NCBI GenBank assembly: GCA_029945375.1 | Contig: CM057063.1 | Span: 2,291,894-2,355,893, forward strand | Direction of reading: 5' to 3' | Source: Agaricus subrufescens | Lineage: Eukaryota; Basidiomycota; Agaricomycetes; Agaricales; Agaricaceae | Length of the DNA stretch: 64,000 bases | In this document: positions 21,581 through 32,865 of the stretch, one piece after another | Layout: each line of letters opens with the position of its first letter | Numbering within the stretch: the first letter of the stretch is position 1 | Notes under the pieces: generated by a model | The model's input: the letters and a program-made list of their open reading frames with translations, nothing else | Told to the model about the DNA's origin: nothing | Database searches by the model: none | Program-made: the position numbers and the translations under genes

Positions 21581-24500
21581 ATGTTCTTTCTCAAGCCAAA
21601 CCTGCGGGGGGCTCTGCTTTGGCCCCTGCTGCTGCTCGCGCTCTCGCCGCCTAGTGTCGTGGCGCAGCGGAACAAATCTGGCGGTTATCGCCAGCCCGAC
21701 AATGGCACCTCACTTCTACCTGTGAGTGGCTGCGGAGTCTGATGCCTGACCCTTCATGACTATCCCTGTAGGCGTTGTCGCCGGACTATGAGCTCGTGCC
21801 CGGTGAGTATCTCAGCCTGCCATGGCCTGATCATGCGCTGAACCAGCTACGTCATCAGAGAAGTGTCCACCGTGTTTCAACTGCATGCTTCCAGCCTTTA
21901 GCTGTGGCCAATATGGAAGCTGCAACAAGTTCAATGGCCAGTGCGAATGCCCCCCCGGCTGGTCTGGCATCGACTGTCTCACGCCTCGTACGCTTGTCCT
22001 GCTTGCGTTCAACTATGTATCTCATACAAGTGCCAGAGTGCGATTCCCTGTCAGACGGTGCCCACCGGAGACCGAGGAAAGAAGGAGAATCGTGCCAGTG
22101 CAAAGACGGCTGGGGAGGTGTGAATTGCAATGGTGTGTGTCGTCCGAATGTTTCATTACCGTTCAATTAATTCTTGACATCAGTGTGCAAGAATGATGAC
22201 GCCTGCGTAGGCTTTCCCATTCCTGAGGTCTCGTCGTTACTCGATAACGCCAACGACGGGAACATGACTTGTTACACAGGCGGGGAAACGGTTTTCAGTA
22301 ACCATCAAATGTGCAATGTGACCAGTACGTTGGTCGCACTCCATGCATCTTCTTGCCTAATGTTTTCGTTCAGACCGAAAGATCCTTGATATGCTCCCAG
22401 ACCGACCCCCCCAAGTGACCTTCAGCTGCGACCGTCAAGAGTCAACTTGTTCATTCCAATTCTGGACTGCAGAAGTCGAGTCTTTCTATTGTGCGTTGCA
22501 GGGATGTTCTTCGCAGAAACAGACCGGCTATGATACAAACACAACTACATATTCGTGTGACAAGATCAAATGTAGTTGTGTTACTGGCCGTTTCTTGTGT
22601 GGCGAAGCTGGCAGTATCGGTAAGTACCATCAATTTTACTTGTTACGCTATCCTCCAGTGACACCTCACTCAGATATCGGTGACTTTTTGAAGGAAGAAA
22701 TTCGGGGTCCAGCTCAATTCAGTTGCAAAACTGGTAGCGGCTGCAAGTTTGAAGAACCGGCTATGAATGAGCTCATCGACAGCGTGTTCGGCGATAGCTA
22801 CATTACATTGGAGTGTGAGGGTGGTGAATGTCTCCACTATTCTCAAGTTCCCGGATATGTGGTAAGTGTAGGAGCTGAGTCTGTTTCCACTGAAGCTAAT
22901 GATGGACAGCGGCCACCCAAACCGAGAAATAGCCGTTGGCTTGCAATAAGCTCCTCGGGGGCGATCGTAATAGTTTTGCTCTCTTCAGCCGGTCGGTGGC
23001 CCATGCTCTGGTTTAAGACGTTAATGCTGAATATCACCTGTAGTCCTCTGGTATGCTGGTCGTGTTGGGAAAGGGGACGACTTTGGAAAAATTCGTCTGC
23101 CGGAGGCCGAAACTGCCAAACTCATGTCGGACCATGTCCCTGCTTCTCTAAATTTCTCTGGCGTTTCGTATTCTCTTGGCGGCCGTAGCATCATCGACAA
23201 CATATCAGGGAATGTCAAATCGGGGCAGGTCATGGCGATCATGGGAGCGTCTGGCGCCGGAAAGTCAACCTTCCTCGATATTCTTGCACGCAAGAACAAA
23301 CGAGGTGTTGTAACTGGCTCCATGCTGGTGAACGGGCGAGAGGTGAAGGACAGCGAGTTCAAGAAGGTTACTGGTTTCGTTGATCAGGAGGACACTCTGA
23401 TGTCCACTCTAACTGTCTATGAGACCGTGTTGTACAGTGCATTACTAAGGCTGCCAAGAGACATGAGTTTCGAGGCAAAGAAGTTTCGGACCTTGGAAAC
23501 CCTGAATGAGCTTGGCATCCTCGAAATCAGGGACTCGAGAATTGGTGATACTGGTATGGTCCATGCCATGACTCTGATCTGGATCTCATCTTGTGATAAT
23601 AGGAGCGCGTTCGATATCCGGTGGTGAGAAACGTCGTGTATCAATCGCATGTGAGCTTGTCACAAGTCCGTCTATCTTATTTTTGGATGAGCCTACTAGT
23701 GGTGAGTGATTCCTCGAGTCTTGCGATAAAGTAACAGTTGGTGATTCTAAGCAGGACTGGATTCGTTCAACGCGTTCAATGTTGTTGAATGCTTGGTCTC
23801 TCTTGCTCGGGATTATAACCGGACAGTTGTGTTTACCATTCATCAGCCACGTAGCAACATTGTTGCGTTGTTTGACCAGCTTGTGGTTCTGGGTGCCGGT
23901 AAACTGGTTTATTCAGGTGCATACTCAAAGTGTCCAGAATACTTTGCATCAATCGGCTACCCTTGTCCGACTGGGTTCAACATCGCTGATTATCTCAGTG
24001 GGTAATCATGTGTTTCTGCTGCGCATGAGACTCAATGATTCCCTAGTTGATCTGACGATGCAAGGTAGCATGGAACACCGCAACAGTTCCAATGGCCAAC
24101 CCAGCATGCCTGATTCGTCTTCGGCAACTTCTCCCACCGGCGACGAAGAGCAAGGCCTTCCTGCAGCCCCCCCGCCCGCTCCGGCATCTATTCGATCTAT
24201 TACATCCGCCAATGGTATTCCAGAAGAGACTGATGAATCTGTGGTTTCCTCCACGGGCAATTATATACGAAAGAAGACATCTCAGATTTTCAATGCCGTC
24301 AGTTCTTATACTTCAAACCGCATGGCTAATGCTCCAATCACGCCGCAACTGGCATCGCTTGTACAATCATACGCTGATAGTACAATAGCTACGGATATCA
24401 AAGCTGAAGGAGAAGAAGCTGTGCGACAAGCGTCGCAAGCAACCGCGCAGGTCGCGGCAAGTAACCAACTGCCAGATGTTGCTGAGGAAACATCGTTATT

Positions 24501-25671
24501 ACGGGGACGCAAGAGAGCGTCTTGGGGTACCCAGTTCCGAATCTTGAGCGGGAGGGCGTTTAAGAATCTGTATCGTGACCCCGCGTTGTTGGCTGCCCAT
24601 TATTTGTCAGCAATTGCACTTGCAGGTAAGTGTTCATGTGGAGGTGACGAACGCTTGACTGAGCGATTTACAGTGATTTGTGGGTTGTTCTATCACAACG
24701 TCACGTAGGTATATCGTTTATCGATTGACTGTCAATTCTCATGTGGATCATAGCAACGACATCGCCGGTTTCCAGAATCGTCTTGGACTTTTCTTTTTCA
24801 CTTTAGCTCTGTTTGGGTTTTCTTGCCTGTCGAGCCTGGGTTTGTTTGCAAATGAGCGAATTCTATTTATGCGAGAGCGGTGAGAGAGTATGGCACCACA
24901 GTCATCAGCGTGGTCTTGACCTATGTTTACAGTTCGAATGGCTACTACTCTACATTTACGTACTTTTCGTCAAAGGTGATTGCCTCGGCGCTCCGTAGAA
25001 GGTTTTAGACTAATCATGAGGAACTTTAGATCCTATTCGATATCCTTCCCCTCCGACTTGTTCCTCCACTTATGTTTGGTGGTATTGTGTACGGCCTTGT
25101 AGGGCTCGTACCTACTGTGGCTGGATTTTGGAAGTTCCTACTTGCATTGGTCCTGTTCAACCTCACTACGGCTAGTGTGGTCCTACTACTTTCTATCGTG
25201 TTTGACAGCCAGGGGGTGGCGAGTTTGGTTGGGACGTTGGTCATGCTGTTCAAGTAAGTCGCCGGTGTCAGATCGGGTGGATATGGGTGACTAAAGCTCC
25301 GTGATTTCTAGCCTTATGTTTACAGGTCTACTCATAAACCGTGACACGGTTCCGGCCGCTTTCAAATGGTTGCATACGATATCATTTTTCCATGCGGCAT
25401 TTGAGTCTCTGGCTGTGAATGAGCTGCGGTATCTCCAATTGAAGGAAGTTAAATATGGGGTTGAGTTGGATGTGCCTGCTGCGACTATCTTGTCGACGTT
25501 TGGTCTTCGAGCTCAGGTGGGTGTTTGTGGCTTGTACTTTGGCCTTGGGCACTGATGTGTTTGTGGCAGTCGTACTGGTGGCCGAATATCTCGTTGCTCG
25601 GAATCTTCTTTGCTGTGTTTACTGTTGCGAGCTTTGTGTACCTGCACTTTTTCGTGAAAGAGAGGCGGTAA
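21581..25671 (+). CDS. ADP1: ADP1-type ABCG transporter with EGF-like ectodomain
   Basis: Eighteen exons and 17 short introns, all in phase, give 1077 residues, close to yeast Adp1. A signal peptide ([20 protein letters not shown]) precedes a Cys-rich, EGF-like luminal domain ([33 protein letters not shown]). A first membrane helix ([20 protein letters not shown]) follows. The cytosolic ABC domain has Walker [10 protein letters not shown], signature SGGEKRRVS, Walker [14 protein letters not shown] and H-loop TIHQP. After a long Ser-rich linker comes a six-helix ABCG membrane domain ending HFFVKERR. The substrate of this class is unknown. The order EGF region, helix, ABC, membrane domain separates it from PDR-type transporters. 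Exon 11-12 joining gives NIADYLIDLT. Confidence 0.92.
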
Positions 25672-25977
25672 CCAAACGTATGTTTTGTGTAATATATACA
25701 TCTATTGGAATAGCTGCGCGTTGCCGGAGCCGGGTCTACAGGACGGTGTGTGCGTTGAATGGCGGCAGCGTGTGGATGACACGGATGTGGTGACATGGTT
25801 GTTCTGGCAGTGGTTGCCAGCGGAGACGGCCTCGTGCAGCGCGAGCCGAGGCTAAAAGAAGGAGGAGGACCATGTGGACGCGGCGGGGAGAAGCCGGGGG
25901 CACAGCCACCGGTTAAATGGGGGCATATATTAGGAATCACATGTCCTGGATTTGCTGACTGCCCGCGAGTTGACATC

Positions 25978-27177
25978 ATGGACCTGCTCTCTCCCCAAGA
26001 GTCCCATGCCTTCCAGACCTTCCTCTCCGCCATGGACTACGCTGATCTCTCCCCCGCCGAGTGGGCTCTGCTCAACGGGCCCCGCCCCCCCGACGACGAC
26101 GGCATCTTTCCCCGCGCATCGCACGCCCCATCAGACGCTCTGGCCAAGGCGACCAAGGATCTCATGTCGCTGGGCGCCGGCCGCTGGGAGTCCTTCTCGC
26201 AGCAGCTGCACGAGTCTTATCCGCATCAGCCGCGCCACCACCCTCTGGACGACTACGGGCTTCATCGCTCGCGATGCGAGACCTTTCCATTTCTCAATCC
26301 CAAATCGCATTTGCAGCAGCACCAGCCTGTGCTGTCGCTGACACCCCATTCATCTGATTTTCATTCGCAGATCGCTTCGTCTTCGGAGACTTCGACGTCG
26401 GCGTCTACGACAACCACTCCCGCGAGTCCGCATTCTCCTTTCCACTTCCCTGATCAGGCCTCATCATCGCATATTCAACTTCCTCAGGCACAGCTGCATC
26501 AATCGCTCTCACGACAACGAGGTGCCTCATCGCCTGTTGTGAAGCGATCTTCTGTCCACAGCGTGGCGAAGCGTCGTAAGCGATCACCATCTGCTGCGCC
26601 ATCATCTGCCATCACGCCCCCAAAACAATCGCTGTTGTCGCCCTCGCAGAAAAAGGCGAACCACATCCAATCGGAGCAAAAGCGTCGTGCCAATATCAGA
26701 CGAGGATATGAAGCCCTGTGTGATACCGTCCCTGCATTACGAGAGGCTATTCGGGAAGAGGAAGAGGCTGAGGTTAAAATGAATCAGAATGTGGAGGCCG
26801 GATCATCCGGTAAGCCATCGAGATCGAAGCGGAAGAGGAAGGAGGCTGGAGCGGGGGATGGTGACAAGATGGATGGGCGGGCTGGTCCGCGAAGTGAAAA
26901 TGTTGTGTTGTCAAAGAGTATGTGTCCCTCTTCTGGAGGCGTGTGTGGATTCACTGATGGGTTCTTTTTTTCTATAGCTATTGAGTATATACAAGACCTC
27001 GTGAACGAACGTTCAGCTCTTCTCGCGAGATTGGAGCGTGCCAGGATGTCCTTATCGATTGGGCATCCTGCACTTGAAAAGCCAAGCGTGCCTCTTTGGG
27101 AACGGGAGTGGAAGGGTGGCGAGGGAAAGTTTGATGGTGCTGATGACGATGATGATGATGGCTGCGACAGCTCATAA
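25978..27177 (+). CDS. bHLH transcription factor with a very long loop
   Basis: Two exons (25978-26917 and 26978-27177, 60-nt intron) encode about 379 residues. The long N-terminal part is rich in Ser, Pro, Gln and His. The basic region and helix 1 (KKANHIQSEQKRRANIRRGY, then EALCDTVPALREAI) contain the His-Glu-Arg triad that reads E-boxes. Helix 2 (TIEYIQDLVNERSALLARLE) follows only after roughly 50 residues, whereas typical loops are under 15. This insert contains a basic SRSKRKRKEA stretch that could act as a nuclear localisation signal. The intron lies at the loop-helix 2 boundary. An Asp-rich tail ends the protein. The start is the ATG at 25978; an upstream in-frame extension looks like 5'UTR. 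Confidence 0.82.
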   Translation: MDLLSPQESHAFQTFLSAMDYADLSPAEWALLNGPRPPDDDGIFPRASHAPSDALAKATKDLMSLGAGRWESFSQQLHESYPHQPRHHPLDDYGLHRSRCETFPFLNPKSHLQQHQPVLSLTPHSSDFHSQIASSSETSTSASTTTTPASPHSPFHFPDQASSSHIQLPQAQLHQSLSRQRGASSPVVKRSSVHSVAKRRKRSPSAAPSSAITPPKQSLLSPSQKKANHIQSEQKRRANIRRGYEALCDTVPALREAIREEEEAEVKMNQNVEAGSSGKPSRSKRKRKEAGAGDGDKMDGRAGPRSENVVLSKSMCPSSGGVCGFTDGFFFSIAIEYIQDLVNERSALLARLERARMSLSIGHPALEKPSVPLWEREWKGGEGKFDGADDDDDDGCDSS

Positions 27178-29373
27178 CACGCTTTTCCCCCTTCTCAACC
27201 CTTCGCCTCCCTGCCTGAATCGCCAAACCTCTTCCTTCCTCACCGGGAGATCGTCACAGCGGTGTGGCACAAGTTAATCCCCCATCCCTCTCAAGTGACC
27301 CAGGGCTCCCATCAAAGCGAACGTAAGGCACTAGTCTGTTAAAGCTTCTCCCGCGGCCCGCCCACTACAGTATCACTGATGGGGTTACCGGCGTTTTTGC
27401 ACTATGATTCGGTACTCCTCCTGGGTTATTGGGACTTTTTTCTTATCCTGGGTTCCCGCCTCAGACTGCACCTCGTTTAAAGAAAACAGTACCTTTTTCA
27501 CGTTATGTCTCATTTAATTCGATGTGGACCTTTTGTTCTGATGTTGTTAACTGTTGTACAACCGGAAATCATCTATCCTACTTCTGTCATCGCATTCTCT
27601 CTGTTTTTTTTTCTTTTCAAATTGCTGCAATAGTTTCATATATATATATATATATTCTGTCACACGATATAGCGATAGGATGGGATTTATCATTATATAT
27701 AGTAGGGTTCTTTACCTCTTGTGTCTTGTGCCTTGCCTTTTTTTTCTCTTTCAAATTCCGCATTTTTTGAGAATCCGGACGGTACGGTTACATTATCCCC
27801 TTTTCGCTCTTTACCGTCTTTGGCGGCTGTGATATTTTCCTGTTTTTCTGTTTTCGTTCCTTTTTTTATGTGGTTTCGTCGTCTCGTGGGTGTTGGTTGC
27901 CTTTGTGTCGCCATTTTGTCGTTTAAAAAAATGTAATAATGTAGTTGTATTGCTGGCCAGTCTGTATTGGCCGAGTCAGGGACCTGAGTCCAACTGAGAA
28001 TATGGACGATCGTGGATGATAGCAGTGCGTACTATTCGACAGAATTTATAATGTTCGGTGAGAAATCAATTTTATTGTAGAGATGGATTCACGTAGTCTG
28101 TTTGATCACATACTACACACGTTCTCTCGTGTCGTGTCGTGGTTGGGTGCTGGTGATAATTTTGTATTTTGTGATGAGTAGTGCGCGACTTGCGTGCATC
28201 CTTTTTCTTGTAGAGGAAATTTTCCAGCTTGGCTAGAATTTCGGAACAATTCTGCTATAGGTGTCTAAGATCGGTAGATGTTGTTGTCCAAAACAAATCT
28301 TAAGTGTCGCGCAGATAGTGTACGGGACTGAATATATGCGCTCAGCTGGTTCAGCCTAACATTGATGATGTACCACTAAGCGTACTCACTGCATCTCTTG
28401 AGCTGAACTCAGAGTGACCAGAGATAGAGTGTTGTAATATGGCCATAATCATTCGGTCCGCCTCTCGAGAGCCTCGTAGGGTATTAGTCTGATAGAAAAT
28501 GTCGGCCCGGACTTTTCAGTGCTCATCCGTAAGGGGCTCGGGCTTCCAAAAATGCGCCGAGGTTCAGCCGATAGATTACTTGCTCGGCCTCGGGATCACA
28601 GTCAGCTTCTACTCGAAATATTTCATTGCCGTTCTCCTTTTCTTCTCTGTTCTCACACGGACGCAGTTCGTCTCCGGAAGTTTGGTTTGCTATTACACGA
28701 CTTGATCGGAAAGTCCTCACCCAACTCACTGCGGAAAGTATGCCAGCTTCACGCTGGTAGGTAATTCCGCAAGACCAGCCGCAAATCAGTGGAAAAAATG
28801 TATATCTGGCTTAAAGAGGGGGGAGTGGGCAAAAAAATGAATGAATTAAAAATAGAACATGTGTCAGAAAGGAAATTGCAAATTTACCGAGAGAAGCACT
28901 CTAGTTCTGACACTGTTGATGCGATTCGTTGCCCAGCTTGTACCTATGACTCTATCTAACAACAGCTAGGTGTCGGACTATTCGACTGTGTCCAACCTGC
29001 CGTGACGGTGAATGCAGGGCGACAATCAACATAGCCCGAAGAAACTATGAGGCTGTTTTTATAAAAATTTATCTGGCGTTTTAAAATTATATCGCAGTTA
29101 CTATTATAGCGAAAAATAGCGGTTTGTTCAACACCGTTTTAGCAATAACCTGATTGTCAGAGTTAACACACAAACTACAGATACCCCAAGGAAGAAGTAG
29201 TCATATATCGATATTATGTTAATGAGCGGATGTAGTAATAAGTATAGATTAGCAGATAAAGTGAACAGAGAAGAAATGACTAGGTGTATCTACGCTACAT
29301 AAGAGGGTTCGTGACATGTGGTCCGTTATCCCTACTGTATTGGTAATCTGCGCTACTTGTTAGACACAACGGC
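27178..29373. other. Gene-free stretch
   Basis: The first ~750 bp are T-rich and pyrimidine-biased with a short TA repeat near 27640, consistent with the bHLH 3'UTR. The rest is AT-rich, with no recognisable gene or RNA. Confidence 0.5.
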
Positions 29374-30560
29374 TCACAACATTGAGACGCACGTACTTCG
29401 AGAGGCACTTGCACTAGGCAGAGATACAGATGCGTACCGCAACTCCATGGGATAGCCAGTGAAACTCTCAGTATTAGGAAGAGGTGGCGAAGAAACACTT
29501 CCATCAGTTGAGGCCGCATCCCAATACCCGTTGGATGAGAGGTTGGCTATTGGGAATGGTGGGTTAGGAATTGGCGCTTGCATTCCCAGACGGGTTGATG
29601 TCTCTTCTACATCTCGACTATAAGGGTAATGGAGAGTCACTGGAGCAACAAGCTCAGGATGCTCGAGTTCAAATATCCTGGCCTCAAGCGATTTTATGGT
29701 CGCTATGAGTATCGCTACTCTAGACCTGTTTTGATTATCATCCCAGTTGCATTTGGTTGCTTTAGGCTTGCATTCACAGGAACCACAGACTGGGCGGACA
29801 CCGTCACACTTCTGAGAAAGAGTCAATATTCAATCACCATGACCATGAAATCATAGGATAACCTACTATTTTCAGAGTCCTGTGCGGACACGGATGCGTT
29901 AAAATAAAGGGTGTACAATAGGGACCGACTATTGTTTACCTACAGACCACACAGGCTTTTCCCCTTTTCAATGGATGAGACGGATGGGTTTGCGAAGGAT
30001 CAACCTGGGGGCAGGTCGTAGACACGGGTAGAGGATTCATGAGGTCTTTTTTGGCAGCAACAGATGTCAGGGCTTCTGGGGCCGGGTAGAGGCAGAACTG
30101 CAAATAATTTAAGTGAAACGGTGGGATTTATATAACTTGTGAAATAGAAAGGTCGGGTAATCCAAGCATAGCCATTCTTTATATTTACCGTGGCTTCGGC
30201 GAACATGTTCATTGTAATCTGCTTCTAAAACACTGATGAAGCTGATAGAATCATTCCCAATACTCGATTCCTCCTTCTCGATCGATGTCTTATAATTATC
30301 ACTCGTTCTAGGCGTGTTTTGCTTGTGTCATAAAATACTTTACTGTTTAGTACAGCGAATATTGTGGTACTATAGAGCAACAGGTGTGGAGCTTTAGTAG
30401 CTTCAAACTTATCCCCTATCGCTGACACAGCTCCAAGGATGAAGAAATGGCGCCATTTATTCTTAAGGTAGAGAGCCGGAAAATGGTGTGACCGTGTAAT
30501 GTTTGTGTATATCCGAGTCTCAGGGTATGACTTATTCCGTCTCAAACCTTGCAGTGTTGA
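29281..30560. repeat. Duplicated segment, copy A
   Basis: This segment aligns by eye with 32866-34150 beyond the coding part. Shared non-coding stretches include GGGATAACGG-type sequence 3' of the gene (about 29325 versus 32920), the stretch around CTTCTAAAACACTGATGAAG 5' of it (30220 versus 33790), and the GTGTAATGTTT...GAGTC block (30496 versus 34070). The copies are diverged and differ by small indels. Confidence 0.65.
29374..30040 (-). CDS. Small Zn2Cys6 transcription factor, copy A
   Basis: Three exons (30040-29940, 29879-29867, 29811-29374) join in phase to about 183 residues. The middle exon is only 13 nt and supplies the RTLKI turn of the cluster. The assembled zinc cluster is C-x2-C-x6-C-x6-C-x2-C-x8-C (from GKACVVCR to ATKCNW), the classic Gal4-type DNA-binding domain. 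A short linker and coiled-coil-like segment (IKSLEARIFELEHPELVAP) follow, then a Ser/Pro-rich tail. There is no fungal regulatory middle homology region, so it is far shorter than usual Zn2Cys6 regulators. It could be a naturally small DNA-binding protein or a truncated duplicate. The start is uncertain: copy B has an earlier Met that is not conserved here. Confidence 0.6.
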
Positions 30561-32023
30561 CGTGGTGTCCAGAAGATCTAGTACTCATATATCTTCACGT
30601 CAAAAAGACTATGCGGAAAAATCGCACCCGACGGAGCATGAGTGAATCACGGATGGAGCTGCCGATCAGTTGCACGTCCATAAATCTGTAGCCAAACATG
30701 GAAAACATAAGTAACGTTATCCATTTTTGAGAGCTGTTCTATTCCCTCAAATAACGGAGTACAATTAAAAAAATTTTTTGTATGCAAAGATTTACATAGA
30801 AGGATTGTCAGGAGACCAAGGGGGATTTCAACTTTTGACGCCAAGGCATGTGATCCTCAGACATGAGATGAAGGAAGATCGCAGCTTAAAGGTCTTAAGG
30901 AACAACGGTATAAAGTTCCTTCTCACCTTGTTGTGCGCCGTCCTAGGGGGCTAGTCTTTTCGATTTATCACTATTCATAGCAATTGGGTGCACAGTATCT
31001 CGAAAGCACTACTGTTTTTCCACATTTCTGTACAGCGTATATGCTAACTTCCATCACTCTCGTAATTGATGTCGCAGTCATAGGAGCAACCGAATACTTG
31101 ATTTGAGAGACAGCGCATATGTTTCCAGCGCATTCCAGCTGCTCCCTGCCCAGACTTGATCACGCGTTAGAAGCTCGCGTAAATGTGTTTGGTTGCAAAG
31201 CTCCGCGTCACACTATACACAAGGCTGTCCCATTCTCTGGATTGTTCCACTCTGCCGGAGATCCTCTCTCACACACGGCGGTCGAAAACTCATGGTTTGC
31301 CCTTACTCCGACCCCTCCTTGCTTGGGCGTGTCCACTGATAGTCCACAGCCGGTTTTATTGACTTTGAAACTGGTTTTTGAAACGCGGGTGGACGAAGTC
31401 ATCTGACATTGTGCTCTTCCATAAGACCGTAATGCTGTACTTTAGATTGTGAATCTAGATAAGGACTTGATCATGAACCATGATTGATGGTTCAGCTGTG
31501 ATTCTTTACCAGATGGCAAAAGATTGGATGGATACCTTGTCCCCATCAGTGACAATATTGAGAGTAGCATTATAAGACACTGATGAATGTTTCTTGTATA
31601 TAAGACAAAGCTGAACAAGTTATTTTCAGCGTGGGAACTTTTATTGACTTGTACCAACCTGTTTTGGCAGTCCCCGATGTCACCGCCATAACCTGGCGAA
31701 CTTCACAGTGGCGCTTCTGGGAAGTTGATTGCAATACACAATGTTTCGATCAAAACAGTGCGCTGAGCTTTGGTTCCAGTCCAGCTATCGGAGACGGAGA
31801 ACAGAAGTAGTTCATTATCAAGTACGATCTTCAAACCGGAATTGTTAGGCACCCGAGCTGATAATAACGTCTAGGCGTTTCTGTACAACTAATGATAGCA
31901 CAAGTGATGACATCTTGCACTATGTCAGAATCCTGACATGTCTCTTCATGTTCGTTGATTCTCATCTTTGTTACTTTGTATTTCAACTTGATGCCTCTTG
32001 TATATGCCCTTCCGCACCATCCC
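30561..32023. other. Gene-free stretch
   Basis: AT-rich sequence between the duplicated Zn2Cys6 segments. No recognisable gene was seen, and the open frames are short with unconvincing composition. Confidence 0.45.
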
Positions 32024-32482
32024 CTACTTCTGACCCATCCTGACCATTTCTTTTTTCCAATAATAAAACCTGAAGTTGGGGTCAGAGAACTGTGAAGTTG
32101 AGTGTAGATGGATACGTACGTCGTAGATACTCGGAATGCAAAATAGAAATGTGCCGTTGCTCTGCAAGTGTGAAAAGGGGGTGATTTACCGCCAATCACC
32201 GATAGCCCGGGTCTATAGATAGTAATTAAGTCATCATCAAATTCGTCTCTATAACTGCTTGAAGATGCCTTAACTGTGAGTCAATGAAATTACAATACAG
32301 GGAACGCGGAGGAAAAGCTGACCGATGATCAAAATGATTGGTAAAATGCGCAAAAGAGAAAAAAGATAGAAGAACAACACAGTGTCATCAAGCCTGGAAG
32401 TCGGTGAGGTCCGGGCTAAGGTTGGGAGTGTGGGAGCGACTGATGTTAATGATGCACTAGAACCCAGATCAATGATCAACAT
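32024..32482 (-). CDS. Small single-helix membrane protein, unknown family
   Basis: Three exons (32482-32323, 32273-32120, 32069-32024) with 49- and 50-nt introns join in phase to about 119 residues. There is one strong hydrophobic helix (VLFFYLFSLLRILPIILIIV), then a polar segment (KASSSSYRDEFDDDLITIYR) and a basic end (KKEMVRMGQK). No family was recognised. The start is doubtful: a diverged copy near 35,745-35,900 suggests that the first part (before SSASLTSVAP) follows an intron, so upstream exons may exist. Phase agreement across two introns is the main support. Confidence 0.42.
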
Positions 32483-32865
32483 GCCAAAAATACATAGCCA
32501 TGTCTACGTGCCTCAGAACTACGAGTAGGTCTATTTTGATTTTGTGAGGTGCCAATAGAGGGAGACGAATTCAATTTAATTGTGGTCGAGTATTATAAGG
32601 CTCAAGTACGTAGAATGTAACACAACAATTCACACAATCAGAACCAACTTTAACGCCGTCTCTACTATAGCACAGGGAAATAACTAATTAGTTAATGGTA
32701 AACGGACAGCGGAACGTTCAAGATTAATTGGGCAAAATGGGATTAGCTGAATCATCAACTGAAATATGATACTCAAAGCAATAACCAAATAATTATGCAC
32801 TGATACGAGCGAATGAAAATTAATTAGGGATACAAGTGAAGAACGAAAAGCAGATAAATGACTCA

